A stretch of 64,000 bases of DNA from Frigoribacterium sp. PhB24 (GTDB lineage Bacteria > Actinomycetota > Actinomycetes > Actinomycetales > Microbacteriaceae). A program made the translations under genes and the position numbers. Positions 33,108 through 44,272 of the stretch are shown here, piece by piece (position 1 is the first letter of the stretch; the number at the start of each line of letters is the position of its first letter). Below the pieces are notes generated by a model. It searched no databases. It worked only from the letters and a program-made list of their open reading frames with translations, and was not told the origin of the DNA. The stretch covers positions 534,935 to 598,934 of the forward strand of contig NZ_RKIC01000010.1 of assembly GCF_003755185.1 (NCBI RefSeq), in the 5' to 3' direction.

Positions 33108-34304
33108 TCAGACGAAGGCGGCCTGACCGGTGATGCTCCGACCGACGATGAGGGTGTTCATCTCTCGCGTGCCCTCGTAGCTGTACAGGGCCTCGGCGTC
33201 GGCGAAGAAGCGGGCCACGTCGTAGTCGAGCACGATGCCGTTGCCGCCCATGACCTCGCGGGCGTACCCGACCGTCTCGCGCATGCGGGCCGTGGTGAAC
33301 GCCTTCGCGAGCGAGGCGTGCTCGTCACGCTGGGTGCCCTCGTCGAGCATCTGTGAGCACCGCACGACCATGCCGATGGAGGCGGTGATGTTGCCGATGC
33401 ACTTGACCAGCAGGTCTTGGATCAGCTGGTGCTTCGCGATCGGCTTGCCGAACTGCACCCGCTCGTTGGCGTAGGCCAGGGCGGCCTCGTAGGCGCCGAT
33501 CGAGTTGCCGACGGCCGCCCAGGCGACCTCGGCCCGGGTCAGGCGCAGCACGGCTGCCGTGCTGCGGAACGAATCGGCCTGCTGCAGCCGGTGGCTCTCG
33601 GGAACGCGGACGTTCTCGAGTGTGATGTCGGCGTTCTGGACGATGCGCAGGCTCTGCTTGTCCTCGATCTTCGTCGCCGTGTAGCCCTCGGTGTCGGTCG
33701 GGACGATGAAACCCTTGACCTGTCCGTCTTCGGCGCTCTTGGCCCAGATGATCGTGATGTCGCTGAAGGTCGCGTTACCGATCCAGCGCTTCGACCCGTT
33801 CAGCACCCAGTCGTCGCCGTCGCGGGTGGCGATCGTCCGGAGACCCTGGGCGGAGTCGGACCCGGACAACGGCTCGGTCAGGCCGAAGGCCCCCACCAGG
33901 TCGCCGCTCGCCATGCGGGGCAGCCACTCGGCTCGCTGCTCAGGTGAACCGCCGACGCCGATCGAGCCCATGGCCAGGCCGTTCTGCACCCCGACGAAGG
34001 TCGCGACGGACGCGTCGACGCGGGCGAGCTCGAGGGCGACCCAGCCGCGGAAGACCGCGGAGTTCTCGAACGGGCGCGTCTCTTCCCAGGGCATGCCGAA
34101 GAGGCCGAGGCCGGCCAGGCCCTTGACGATCTCGTGCGGGAAGGTCGCGTCGGCCCAATGGCGGTTCACGCCGGGCTTGACCTCGGTCTCGAGGTATCGG
34201 CGCAGATCGGCCAGGACACCCTTCTCGCGGTCGGAGAGCAGGTCTTCGTAACCGTAGAAGTCGCTGACGAGAGAGGTGAACGAGGTGAGGGTCGCTGATG
34301 ACAT
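33108..34304 (-). CDS. Acyl-CoA dehydrogenase, glutaryl-CoA dehydrogenase-like
   Basis: 398 residues. FAD-dependent dehydrogenase of CoA thioesters. The family fold is shown by GAFGLTEPLSGSDSAQGL and WVLNGSKRWIGNATFSD (FAD binding), ERVQFGKPIAKHQLIQDLLV, and YSYEGTREMNTLIVGRSITG, with the catalytic base Glu in YEGT. The placement of the Glu and the DYDVARFF segment resemble glutaryl-CoA dehydrogenases, but substrate range cannot be told. It stands alone, with its own promoter and terminator, and has no link to the envelope genes beside it. Confidence 0.9.
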   Translation of the reverse strand: MSSATLTSFTSLVSDFYGYEDLLSDREKGVLADLRRYLETEVKPGVNRHWADATFPHEIVKGLAGLGLFGMPWEETRPFENSAVFRGWVALELARVDASVATFVGVQNGLAMGSIGVGGSPEQRAEWLPRMASGDLVGAFGLTEPLSGSDSAQGLRTIATRDGDDWVLNGSKRWIGNATFSDITIIWAKSAEDGQVKGFIVPTDTEGYTATKIEDKQSLRIVQNADITLENVRVPESHRLQQADSFRSTAAVLRLTRAEVAWAAVGNSIGAYEAALAYANERVQFGKPIAKHQLIQDLLVKCIGNITASIGMVVRCSQMLDEGTQRDEHASLAKAFTTARMRETVGYAREVMGGNGIVLDYDVARFFADAEALYSYEGTREMNTLIVGRSITGQAAFV

Positions 34305-34337
34305 CCGTGCTCCATTGCTTCGTGTCGGGACGACAGG

Positions 34338-34343
34338 AGCCTA
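34338..34343 (-). promoter_or_regulatory. Putative -10 box for the acyl-CoA dehydrogenase gene
   Basis: TAGGCT read leftward, about 33 bases before the ATG at 34304. The divergent manA gene may use TAGCTT at 34375-34380 in the same 155-base gap. Confidence 0.4.
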
Positions 34344-34459
34344 GGCAGCAGCCCGACCGTCACCAAGGGGTTGGTAGCTTTGATCAACACCCCGGCGTCG
34401 TCGACCGCACGGCTTTGTAGGGGGCGACCAAGCACGACCTCCGACAAGCAGGTAAAGCA

Positions 34460-35626
34460 ATGTTCCTCGCCATCACCAACACGCCCCGCGACTATGCCTG
34501 GGGCTCGACGACGGCCATCGCCGACCTGCTCGGTCGTCGACCGAGCGGCCGCCCCGAGGCCGAGCTCTGGCTCGGCGCGCACCCGGGCTCGCCGAGCGTC
34601 GTCGTGGCCCCGGCGGTGGTGGGCGGTGCCGACACCCTCGCCGACTGGTTCGCCGCCGAGCCGTCCCGGGCGCTCGGTCGCGACCGGGACCACCTGCCGT
34701 TCCTGCTGAAGTTGCTCGCGGCCGACGGCCCGCTGTCCATCCAGGCGCACCCGACGCCCGAGCAGGCCCGCGAGGGGTTCGCGCGCGAGGACGACGCCGG
34801 CATCCCGATCGACGCCCCGGAGCGCAACTACAAGGACGCGTCCGCCAAGCCCGAGATCATCGTGGCCCTGAGCGACACCTTCGACGCCCTCTGCGGGTTC
34901 CGTGAGGCGGCCGAGACCCTGGCCGACGTCGACCTCCTCGACGACGGCTCGGGGCGACTCGACGGGCTCCGCGCTCATCTGGCCGAGTCCTTGCGGTCGA
35001 CCCTCGCCTTCCTCTTCCGGGCCGACGACGAGTCGGCCGCGACCATCGCGGCGGTCAGCGAACTCGCCGCCGCCCACCGGTCCGACGGTGCGGGCATCGC
35101 CACGGTCGTCGACCTCGCCGAGCGCTACCCGGGCGACCCCGGGGTGGTCCTCTCGCTGCTGCTCAACCGTGTGACGCTGCGTGCCGGCGAGGCACTGTTC
35201 CTGCCCGCCGGCAACGTGCACGCGTACCTGGGCGGCTTCGGCGTCGAGCTCATGGCCCCCTCCGACAACGTGTTGCGCGGCGGGCTGACGCCGAAGCACG
35301 TCGACGTCCCCGAGTTGCTGAAGGTCCTCGATTTCGAACCGCTGCCCGTGCCCCGCCTCGAGCCCACCACGGTCGCCCGCGGCGTCGAGCGCTTCGCCCC
35401 GGTCGGCACGGGCTTCGCCCTGCTGCGGGTCGACGCGGCGGGCTCGGGGGCCGTCGTCGAGATCGGCGGTCCGAGCATCGTCCTGGTCACCGACGGCGAG
35501 GTCCACGTCAAGGGCCAGGACGGCACCATCCGCCTCGGTCGTGGGGAGTCCGCGTTCGTGACGCCCGACGAGGTCCGTCTGGCGATGACGGGCGGCGGCA
35601 CCGCGTACGTGGCCACGCCGGCCTGA
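34460..35626 (+). CDS. manA: ManA, mannose-6-phosphate isomerase (type I)
   Basis: 388 residues. Zinc enzyme that interconverts fructose-6-phosphate and mannose-6-phosphate, feeding GDP-mannose. Zinc ligands are visible: Gln and His in LSIQAHPTPEQA, Glu in KPEIIVALSDTFDALCGF, and His in LPAGNVHAYLGGFGVELM. The last block also has the active-site Arg in SDNVLRGGLTPKHVDV. The N-terminus FLAITNTPRDYAWGSTTAIA is typical. With manB (42376) it provides mannose activation near the mannosyl-lipid synthase. Upstream is only a weak AGCAGG-like ribosome-binding site. Confidence 0.95.
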   Translation: MFLAITNTPRDYAWGSTTAIADLLGRRPSGRPEAELWLGAHPGSPSVVVAPAVVGGADTLADWFAAEPSRALGRDRDHLPFLLKLLAADGPLSIQAHPTPEQAREGFAREDDAGIPIDAPERNYKDASAKPEIIVALSDTFDALCGFREAAETLADVDLLDDGSGRLDGLRAHLAESLRSTLAFLFRADDESAATIAAVSELAAAHRSDGAGIATVVDLAERYPGDPGVVLSLLLNRVTLRAGEALFLPAGNVHAYLGGFGVELMAPSDNVLRGGLTPKHVDVPELLKVLDFEPLPVPRLEPTTVARGVERFAPVGTGFALLRVDAAGSGAVVEIGGPSIVLVTDGEVHVKGQDGTIRLGRGESAFVTPDEVRLAMTGGGTAYVATPA

Positions 35627-35692
35627 GCCGCGTTCGCCGACCGCCGCCGACGGCAGGACGCCGCGAGCCCCCCGTCGCCCGCCGGGCACCGA

Positions 35693-35698
35693 TAGGTT
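35693..35698 (+). promoter_or_regulatory. Putative -10 box of a leaderless galE promoter
   Basis: TAGGTT ends 6 bases before the ATG of the epimerase gene; no ribosome-binding site is seen. Confidence 0.5.
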
Positions 35699-35704
35699 GG
35701 CCCC

Positions 35705-36664
35705 ATGTCATGGTTGGTCACCGGCGGTGCCGGGTACATCGGTTCTCATGTCGTCCGCGAGTTCACGGGGGCGGGCATCGACGCGGTGGTGCTGGACGAC
35801 CTGTCGTCCGGCCTCGAGGGGTTCGTCCCCGACGACGTGCCGTTCGTCCGGGGCTCGATACTCGACCGCGAGCTCATCGAGCGGACGATCGACCGGCACG
35901 GCGTCACGGGTGTCGTCCACGTCGCGGGCTACAAGTACGCGGGGGTCTCGGTGCAGCGCCCGCTGCACACCTACGACCAGAACGTCACGGGGACCGCCCG
36001 CCTCCTCGAGGCCATGTCGAGCCGGGGCGTCGACCGCATCGTCTTCTCGTCGAGCGCCGCCGTCTACGGCACCCCGCCGACCGAGCTCGTCACCGAGGAC
36101 ACCCCCAAGGCCCCCGCGTCGCCCTACGGCGAGAGCAAGCTGATCGGTGAATGGTTGTTGCGCGACCAGGCCGTGGCCGAGGGCCTGCGCCACACGAGCC
36201 TGCGGTACTTCAACGTCGTGGGCTCCGGCCGACCCGACCTCTGGGACGCCAGTCCGCACAACCTCTTCCCGCTCGTGTTCGCGGCGCTGGTCGAGGGGCG
36301 CGTCCCGCGCATCAACGGTGACGACTACGACACCCCCGACGGCACCTGCGTCCGCGACTACGTCCACGTCGCCGACCTGGCGGTCTCGCACGTCGCCGCG
36401 GCTCGCCGACTGGACGCCGGTGAACCGGTAGAGCCGGCCTACAACCTCGGTTCGGGCGGGGGCGTCTCGGTCGCCGAGATCATGGCCGCGATGCGCGAAG
36501 GGACGGGCGTCGACTTCACGCCCGAGATCGCTCCGCGTCGCCCCGGCGACCCCGACCGCATCGTCGCGGACGGCAGCCTGGCGGCCCGTGACCTCGACTG
36601 GGAGATGCGGCACACGCTGCTCGAGATGGTCACGAGCGCCTGGCAGGCCGCCCCCAGGGCCTGA
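35705..36664 (+). CDS. galE: UDP-glucose 4-epimerase (GalE-like extended SDR)
   Basis: 319 residues. The NAD-binding loop VTGGAGYIGSHVVREF opens the protein, followed by VVHVAGYKYAGVSVQRPL, FSSSAAVYGTP and the catalytic YGESKLIGEWLL (Tyr-x3-Lys). The substrate half has LRYFNVVGSG and GTCVRDYVHVADLA. It is most like bacterial GalE, making UDP-galactose for surface glycans; C4 epimerases for other UDP-sugars look alike. Slightly shorter than E. coli GalE (338). Confidence 0.9.
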   Translation: MSWLVTGGAGYIGSHVVREFTGAGIDAVVLDDLSSGLEGFVPDDVPFVRGSILDRELIERTIDRHGVTGVVHVAGYKYAGVSVQRPLHTYDQNVTGTARLLEAMSSRGVDRIVFSSSAAVYGTPPTELVTEDTPKAPASPYGESKLIGEWLLRDQAVAEGLRHTSLRYFNVVGSGRPDLWDASPHNLFPLVFAALVEGRVPRINGDDYDTPDGTCVRDYVHVADLAVSHVAAARRLDAGEPVEPAYNLGSGGGVSVAEIMAAMREGTGVDFTPEIAPRRPGDPDRIVADGSLAARDLDWEMRHTLLEMVTSAWQAAPRA

Positions 36665-36769
36665 GGGGCCGCGGACGCGGAAGGTCACCCGTTCCGTGAG
36701 AAACGTCCCCCGACACGCCGAGGCCACCTTGCCCCTGATCGGGGGGTGGAGGGTTTATTGGCCCTCGAC

Positions 36770-36799
36770 TTGACGGATGGGTAATGACACCGGTGTAAT
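36770..36799 (+). promoter_or_regulatory. Putative whiB2 promoter
   Basis: TTGACG (36770-36775), an 18-base spacer, then TGTAAT (36794-36799). This is the only near-consensus -35 box noted in the window. It gives a leader of about 43 bases to the GTG at 36849, with GAGGGGAG as ribosome-binding site. A 24-bp palindrome covers the spacer and the -10 box. Confidence 0.55.
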
Positions 36800-36803
36800 T
36801 ACC
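36780..36803. promoter_or_regulatory. 24-bp near-perfect palindromic operator upstream of whiB2
   Basis: GGTAATGACACC and GGTGTAATTACC are reverse complements with a single mismatched pair. It is centred on ACACCGGTGT and overlaps the whiB2 -10 box, so a dimeric protein bound here would block or adjust transcription. It contains GACAC, the core recognised by WhiA in Streptomyces, where WhiA and WhiB act together. WhiA binding here is only a suggestion. Confidence 0.65.
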
Positions 36804-36848
36804 TTGTCGCGTACATTCACGGGCGATCGACACGAGGGGAGATGCGCT

Positions 36849-37184
36849 GTGGGCATCCACGAGAACCGCGCCGGGGTCCCGGACGACTGGCACGTCGACC
36901 CGATCCAGCTGGGCGTTCCCGGCGTCGGATCGTCGGCGTCGCGCACGACCACCGCCGACGACGAGAACCAGCTGGCCTGGCAGGCGGACTCGCTCTGCGC
37001 ACAGACCGACCCCGAGGCCTTCTTCCCCGAGAAGGGCGGCTCCACCCGGGACGCCAAGAAGATCTGCGCCTCCTGCGACGTCCGGGCGCAGTGCCTCGAG
37101 TACGCCCTCCAGAACGACGAGCGCTTCGGCATCTGGGGCGGACTGTCCGAGCGCGAGCGGCGCAAGCTCCGCAAGCGGGCCTGA
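36849..37184 (+). CDS. whiB2: WhiB2/WhmD-like iron-sulfur transcription factor
   Basis: 111 residues from the GTG at 36849, chosen for its GAGGGGAG site 7 bases upstream; an in-frame ATG at 36777 would translate through the promoter palindrome. Four cysteines bind a [4Fe-4S] cluster: LCAQTDPEAFFPEKGGSTR, then KKICASCDVRAQCLEYAL. The GIWGGLSERERRKLRK turn and basic tail bind sigma factor region 4 and DNA. The AQTDPEAFFPEKGGSTR block marks the WhiB2/WhmD group, needed for septation in mycobacteria and sporulation septation in Streptomyces. Gene order with the metallopeptidase-like gene, DUF3499 and manB matches the mycobacterial Rv3257c-Rv3260c region. The stop TGA is the first base of a 13-base element copy. 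Confidence 0.95.
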   Translation: MGIHENRAGVPDDWHVDPIQLGVPGVGSSASRTTTADDENQLAWQADSLCAQTDPEAFFPEKGGSTRDAKKICASCDVRAQCLEYALQNDERFGIWGGLSERERRKLRKRA

Positions 37185-37196
37185 CCCGCGCCTCCT
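37184..37196 (-). repeat. 13-base element, reverse copy at the whiB2 stop
   Basis: Perfect; its first base is the last base of the whiB2 stop codon. It faces the copy at 37266-37278. Confidence 0.8.
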
Positions 37197-37265
37197 CGGC
37201 TTCCGACGGCATCGACCCCCAGGGTCGGTGCCGTTCCGTCGTCTCGGACCGAGGCGGACGGCACG

Positions 37266-37278
37266 AGGAGGCGCGGGT
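37266..37278 (+). repeat. 13-base element AGGAGGCGCGGGT, forward copy
   Basis: Perfect copy in the gap between whiB2 and the large glycosyltransferase gene; pairs with the reverse copy at 37184-37196. Confidence 0.8.
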
Positions 37279-37335
37279 CGTCCCGTCTCGCTCGTCACGT
37301 CGGCGCGCCGAGCCGGTGCCTGCGCCGGTGCGACC

Positions 37336-37341
37336 TAGGCT
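37336..37341 (+). promoter_or_regulatory. Putative -10 box for the large GT gene
   Basis: TAGGCT ends 9 bases before the ATG at 37351; near-leaderless layout without a ribosome-binding site. Confidence 0.45.
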
Positions 37342-37350
37342 TCACGAGTC

Positions 37351-41590
<4,240 letters not shown>

Positions 41591-41653
41591 CGCACGGCCC
41601 CTGACGATGTCCCGGCCACCCACGGCGTCCCGGCCACCGTCGACGAGCCCGGC

Positions 41654-42103
41654 TCAGCCGTCGCGCCAGCGGTCCGGCGCGAGTTCCCACGGGTCCTTGC
41701 CGAGCAAGTCGGCCACGGCACGGAACACGTAGCCCTCGACGAGCACACGGTGGTTCCACTCGTCCTCGGCGGCACCGCGTCGGTCCTGCGACGGTGCGAG
41801 CCGCTCGATCGGCAGGCGGTACAGGACGACCCGGCCGGCGGTCCGGTCGACGGACCAGCGCTCGACGCGGGTTCGGTCGGGTTCGGCGGGGAGGCCGGCG
41901 ACCTCGAACGACGTGTCGGCGAGTTCGTCGGGCCAGGCCTCGCGGAGGTAGTCCGCGGTCGCGGCGACGATGTCGTCGAAGAGGTCGACCCGCGTGCGAA
42001 GGAAGGGCAGGTGGGGGCCGGCGGCGGACGAGCGCAGCCCACGCCCGTGGCGGTCACGCCGACGGGACCGGTCGGTGACGCGTGCGCGGCGGGCCCTGCT
42101 CAT
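41654..42103 (-). CDS. Metallopeptidase-family protein (Rv3259-like), no HExxH seen
   Basis: 149 residues from the ATG at 42103, which has a leaderless-type promoter 6 bases upstream. It is basic at the N-terminus (SRARRARVTDRSRRRDRHGRG), then LPFLRTRVDLFDDIVAATAD, GRVVLYRLPIERLAP and EWNHRVLVEGYVFRAVADLL. By order and position it matches the actinobacterial family often named metallopeptidase and found as Rv3259 next to whiB2 and DUF3499. The position of a zinc-binding HExxH reads HRVLV, so protease activity is doubtful. Divergent from DUF3499, as in mycobacteria. Confidence 0.7.
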   Translation of the reverse strand: MSRARRARVTDRSRRRDRHGRGLRSSAAGPHLPFLRTRVDLFDDIVAATADYLREAWPDELADTSFEVAGLPAEPDRTRVERWSVDRTAGRVVLYRLPIERLAPSQDRRGAAEDEWNHRVLVEGYVFRAVADLLGKDPWELAPDRWRDG

Positions 42104-42109
42104 CCGCCC

Positions 42110-42115
42110 ATCGTA
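42110..42115 (-). promoter_or_regulatory. Putative -10 box, leaderless metallopeptidase-family gene
   Basis: TACGAT on the minus strand, 6 bases before the ATG at 42103. Confidence 0.45.
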
Positions 42116-42123
42116 GGCCGCCG

Positions 42124-42136
42124 AGGAGGCGCGGGT
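42124..42136 (+). repeat. 13-base element AGGAGGCGCGGGT between divergent promoters
   Basis: Perfect copy in the 70-base divergent gap, between the leftward box at 42110 and the rightward box at 42159. Confidence 0.8.
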
Positions 42137-42158
42137 CGGCCCCCGGGGGACCTGGCGA

Positions 42159-42164
42159 TAGTCT
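42159..42164 (+). promoter_or_regulatory. Putative -10 box for the DUF3499 gene
   Basis: TAGTCT ends 9 bases before the ATG at 42174. Confidence 0.45.
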
Positions 42165-42173
42165 GTCCGGCAG

Positions 42174-42386
42174 ATGAACGGTCGCCCCTGCAGCAAGGTG
42201 ACGTGCCATGACGAGGCCGTCGCGACGCTGACGTACGTGTATGCCGACTCGATGGTCGTCGTCGGACCGCTGAGCGACCGTGTCGAGCCCCACGGCTACG
42301 ACCTCTGCGCCCGCCACGCGGGTTCGTTGTCCGTCCCGCAGGGCTGGCAGGTGCTGCGGCAGGTAGTTTTGGGCCATGACCTCTGA
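42174..42386 (+). CDS. DUF3499-family small protein
   Basis: 70 residues, shorter than the mycobacterial homologue (Rv3258c). Conserved Cys/His pattern: PCSKVTCHDEAVATLTYVYA near the start and YDLCARHAGSLSVPQGWQVL in the second half, four metal-binding candidates that look like a small zinc ribbon. Function unknown. It overlaps manB by 11 bases, and the manB promoter lies inside its last codons. The neighbourhood (metallopeptidase-family gene, DUF3499, manB) is the same as in mycobacteria. Confidence 0.85.
   Translation: MNGRPCSKVTCHDEAVATLTYVYADSMVVVGPLSDRVEPHGYDLCARHAGSLSVPQGWQVLRQVVLGHDL
42364..42369 (+). promoter_or_regulatory. Putative -10 box for leaderless manB, inside DUF3499
   Basis: TAGTTT ends 6 bases before the manB ATG and lies within the coding sequence of the upstream gene. 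Confidence 0.4.
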
Positions 42387-43797
42387 GAACACTCCCGTCG
42401 ACCTGACCGCCTTCGTCAAGACGTACGACGTCCGTGGGCTGGTCGGCAGTCAGCTCACCGACGAGGTGGTCGAGGCGTTCGGCGCGGCCTTCGCCGACGA
42501 GATCGACGGTGCCGGCCGCGACCTGGTCGTCGGACACGACATGCGTGACTCCTCGCCGGGCTTCGCCGACGCCTTCGCCCGCGGCGCCCGTGCCCGCGGT
42601 GCGAACGTCGTCGCCCTCGGCCTGTGCTCGACCGACGAGTCGTACTTCGCCTCGGGCTCGTTGGACGCCCCGGCTGCGATGTTCACCGCCAGCCACAACC
42701 CGGCCACCTACAACGGCATCAAGATGAGCCGGGCCGGTGCCCAGGGCATCAGCCTCGACACCGGCCTGTCCTCGATCCGTGATCGCGCCTCCTCGTTCCT
42801 GGCCGACGGCATCGACGCCGTCGCCGAGCCCGGCGCCTCGCGCGAGCACGATGCGCTGCCCGACTACGCCGCCTACCTGCGGGGCCTCGTCGACCTGTCC
42901 GGCATCCGGCCGATCAAGGTGGTCGTCGACGCGGGCAACGGCATGGGCGGGCTCACCGTCCCGGCGGTGCTGGGCGAGGCCGCGGGCCTGTCGACGCTGC
43001 CGATCGAGATCGTCCCGTTGTACTTCGAACTCGACGGCACCTTCCCCAACCACGAGGCCAACCCCCTCGACCCGGCCAACCTGGTCGACCTGCAGAAGGC
43101 CGTCCTCGAGCACGGGGCCGACCTGGGGCTCGCGTTCGACGGCGACGCCGACCGCTGCTTCGTCGTCGACGAGAAGGGTGACGCCGTCACCCCGTCGGCC
43201 GTGGCCGCGATCGTCGCCGTCCGCGAGATCGCCCGTGTCCGCGCCGCCGAGCCCGACGCCGAGATCTCGGTGATCCACAACCTGATCACCTCGCGCGCCG
43301 TTCCCGAGGCCATCGACGCCGCCGGTGCGACGCCGGTGCGGACGCGCGTGGGCCACTCGTTGATCAAGGACGAGATGCGGGCCACCGGCGCGATCTTCGG
43401 CGGCGAGCACTCGGCGCACTATTACTTCCGCGACTTCTGGAGCGCCGACAACGGCATGCTGGCCGCGATGCACGTCCTGGCCGAGTTCGGGGCGCAGTCC
43501 GAACCCCTCTCGACCCTGACGGACCGCTACACGCCGTACACGGCGAGCGGCGAGATCAACTCGACGGTCACCGACGTGCCGGCGGCGTACGCGCGGATCG
43601 TCGAGGCCTACGCCGGCGTCGGTGACTTCGACGAGCTCGACGGCCTCACGGTCAGCGGCTCGTCCGAGGACGGGTTCTGGTGGTTCAACGTGCGGCCGTC
43701 GAACACCGAACCGCTGCTGCGCCTGAACGCCGAGGCGGCCACGCCCGGCGGTATGGAGCGCGTCCGCGACGACGTCCTCGGCCTGATCCGCGGCTGA
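42376..43797 (+). CDS. manB: ManB, phosphomannomutase/phosphoglucomutase
   Basis: 473 residues. It converts mannose-6-phosphate to mannose-1-phosphate for GDP-mannose; some members also use glucose phosphates. The phosphoserine loop is MFTASHNPATYNGIKMSRAG, the metal loop is LAFDGDADRCFVVDE, the sugar-recognition loop is FGGEHSAHYYFRDFWSADNG, and the C-terminal phosphate site is RPSNTEPLLRLN. Complete in length and motifs. In mycobacteria the orthologous position holds Rv3257c (PmmA). It starts inside DUF3499 and ends with a strong hairpin. Confidence 0.95.
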   Translation: MTSENTPVDLTAFVKTYDVRGLVGSQLTDEVVEAFGAAFADEIDGAGRDLVVGHDMRDSSPGFADAFARGARARGANVVALGLCSTDESYFASGSLDAPAAMFTASHNPATYNGIKMSRAGAQGISLDTGLSSIRDRASSFLADGIDAVAEPGASREHDALPDYAAYLRGLVDLSGIRPIKVVVDAGNGMGGLTVPAVLGEAAGLSTLPIEIVPLYFELDGTFPNHEANPLDPANLVDLQKAVLEHGADLGLAFDGDADRCFVVDEKGDAVTPSAVAAIVAVREIARVRAAEPDAEISVIHNLITSRAVPEAIDAAGATPVRTRVGHSLIKDEMRATGAIFGGEHSAHYYFRDFWSADNGMLAAMHVLAEFGAQSEPLSTLTDRYTPYTASGEINSTVTDVPAAYARIVEAYAGVGDFDELDGLTVSGSSEDGFWWFNVRPSNTEPLLRLNAEAATPGGMERVRDDVLGLIRG

Positions 43798-43801
43798 GCG
43801 T

Positions 43802-43837
43802 CCGGCCGACCGACGGGCGAGCCCGTCGGTCGGCCGG
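43802..43837. terminator. Perfect 17-bp hairpin after manB
   Basis: 43802-43818 and 43821-43837 are exact reverse complements; the loop would open to about 6 bases. It starts 4 bases after the manB stop. Confidence 0.85.
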
Positions 43838-43865
43838 CACACCGGTCCGGGCTTCTCCGCCGCGT

Positions 43866-43880
43866 TACCCCCTGGGGGTA
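43866..43880. promoter_or_regulatory. CsoR-type operator upstream of csoR
   Basis: TACCCCCTGGGGGTA, a perfect inverted repeat with 7-bp arms around a central T, 38 bases before the csoR start. This C-run/G-run dyad matches known CsoR/RcnR-family operators, so csoR probably represses itself until Cu(I) is bound. Confidence 0.8.
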
Positions 43881-43906
43881 TCCTTGTGAGTCGGGACGAC
43901 ACAGGC

Positions 43907-43919
43907 AGGAGGCGCGGGT
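43907..43919 (+). repeat. 13-base element overlapping the csoR ribosome-binding site and start codon
   Basis: Perfect copy. Its AGGAGG is the Shine-Dalgarno sequence and its last GT is the start of the GTG codon, so the element here is itself the translation start region. Confidence 0.8.
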
Positions 43920-44232
43920 GGCGCACCACGGAGGACACGCGACGACGACGAACGTCGGCTACAGCGGCGACAAGGAGCAGATCGTCAAGCGGCTGCGCCG
44001 GGCCGAGGGGCAGGTGCGGGGCATCCAGCGCATGGTCGAGGACGACACGTACTGCATCGACGTGTTGACCCAGGTCAGCGCGGCGACCCGGGCCCTCGAG
44101 ACCGTGGCCCTCCAGTTGCTCGAGGACCACCTGGCGCACTGCGTGGCCCAGGCCGCCCGTGAGGGGGGCGACGTGGCGGACGCCAAGGTGCGCGAGGCCT
44201 CTGCTGCGATCGCGAGGCTCGTCCGGTCGTGA
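43918..44232 (+). CDS. csoR: CsoR-family copper-sensing repressor
   Basis: 104 residues, GTG start with AGGAGG 5 bases upstream. It is an all-helical tetrameric repressor. The core is KEQIVKRLRRAEGQVRGIQR, then YCIDVLTQVSAATRALETVA and LLEDHLAHCV. The copper ligands Cys46, His71 and Cys75 are all present (C-H-C), which favours Cu(I) over nickel or sulfur sensing, although persulfide sensors (CstR) keep both Cys but not the His. No copper ATPase or chaperone gene lies beside it, so it must act on distant targets besides itself. Confidence 0.9.
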   Translation: MAHHGGHATTTNVGYSGDKEQIVKRLRRAEGQVRGIQRMVEDDTYCIDVLTQVSAATRALETVALQLLEDHLAHCVAQAAREGGDVADAKVREASAAIARLVRS

Positions 44233-44272
44233 CGCGCCTCGCCGCGTCGCGGGTCGTCGGTGCCGCAGCGGT

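Larger units (their letters stand above)
37184..37278. terminator. Large inverted repeat made of two facing 13-base elements
   Basis: 37184-37198 and 37264-37278 are perfect 15-bp reverse complements around a 65-base centre. Inside, GTGCCG and CGGCAC (with extra TCCG/CGGA pairing) make a second, smaller stem. It lies directly after whiB2 and is a good candidate for its transcription end. The rest of the 166-base gap 37185-37350 holds only the promoter of the next gene. Confidence 0.6.

Noticed and set aside
36777..36848. Upstream ATG start for whiB2
   Set aside because: It would translate across the promoter palindrome and the expected RNA start; the GTG at 36849 has a good ribosome-binding site and gives a normal WhiB2 length.
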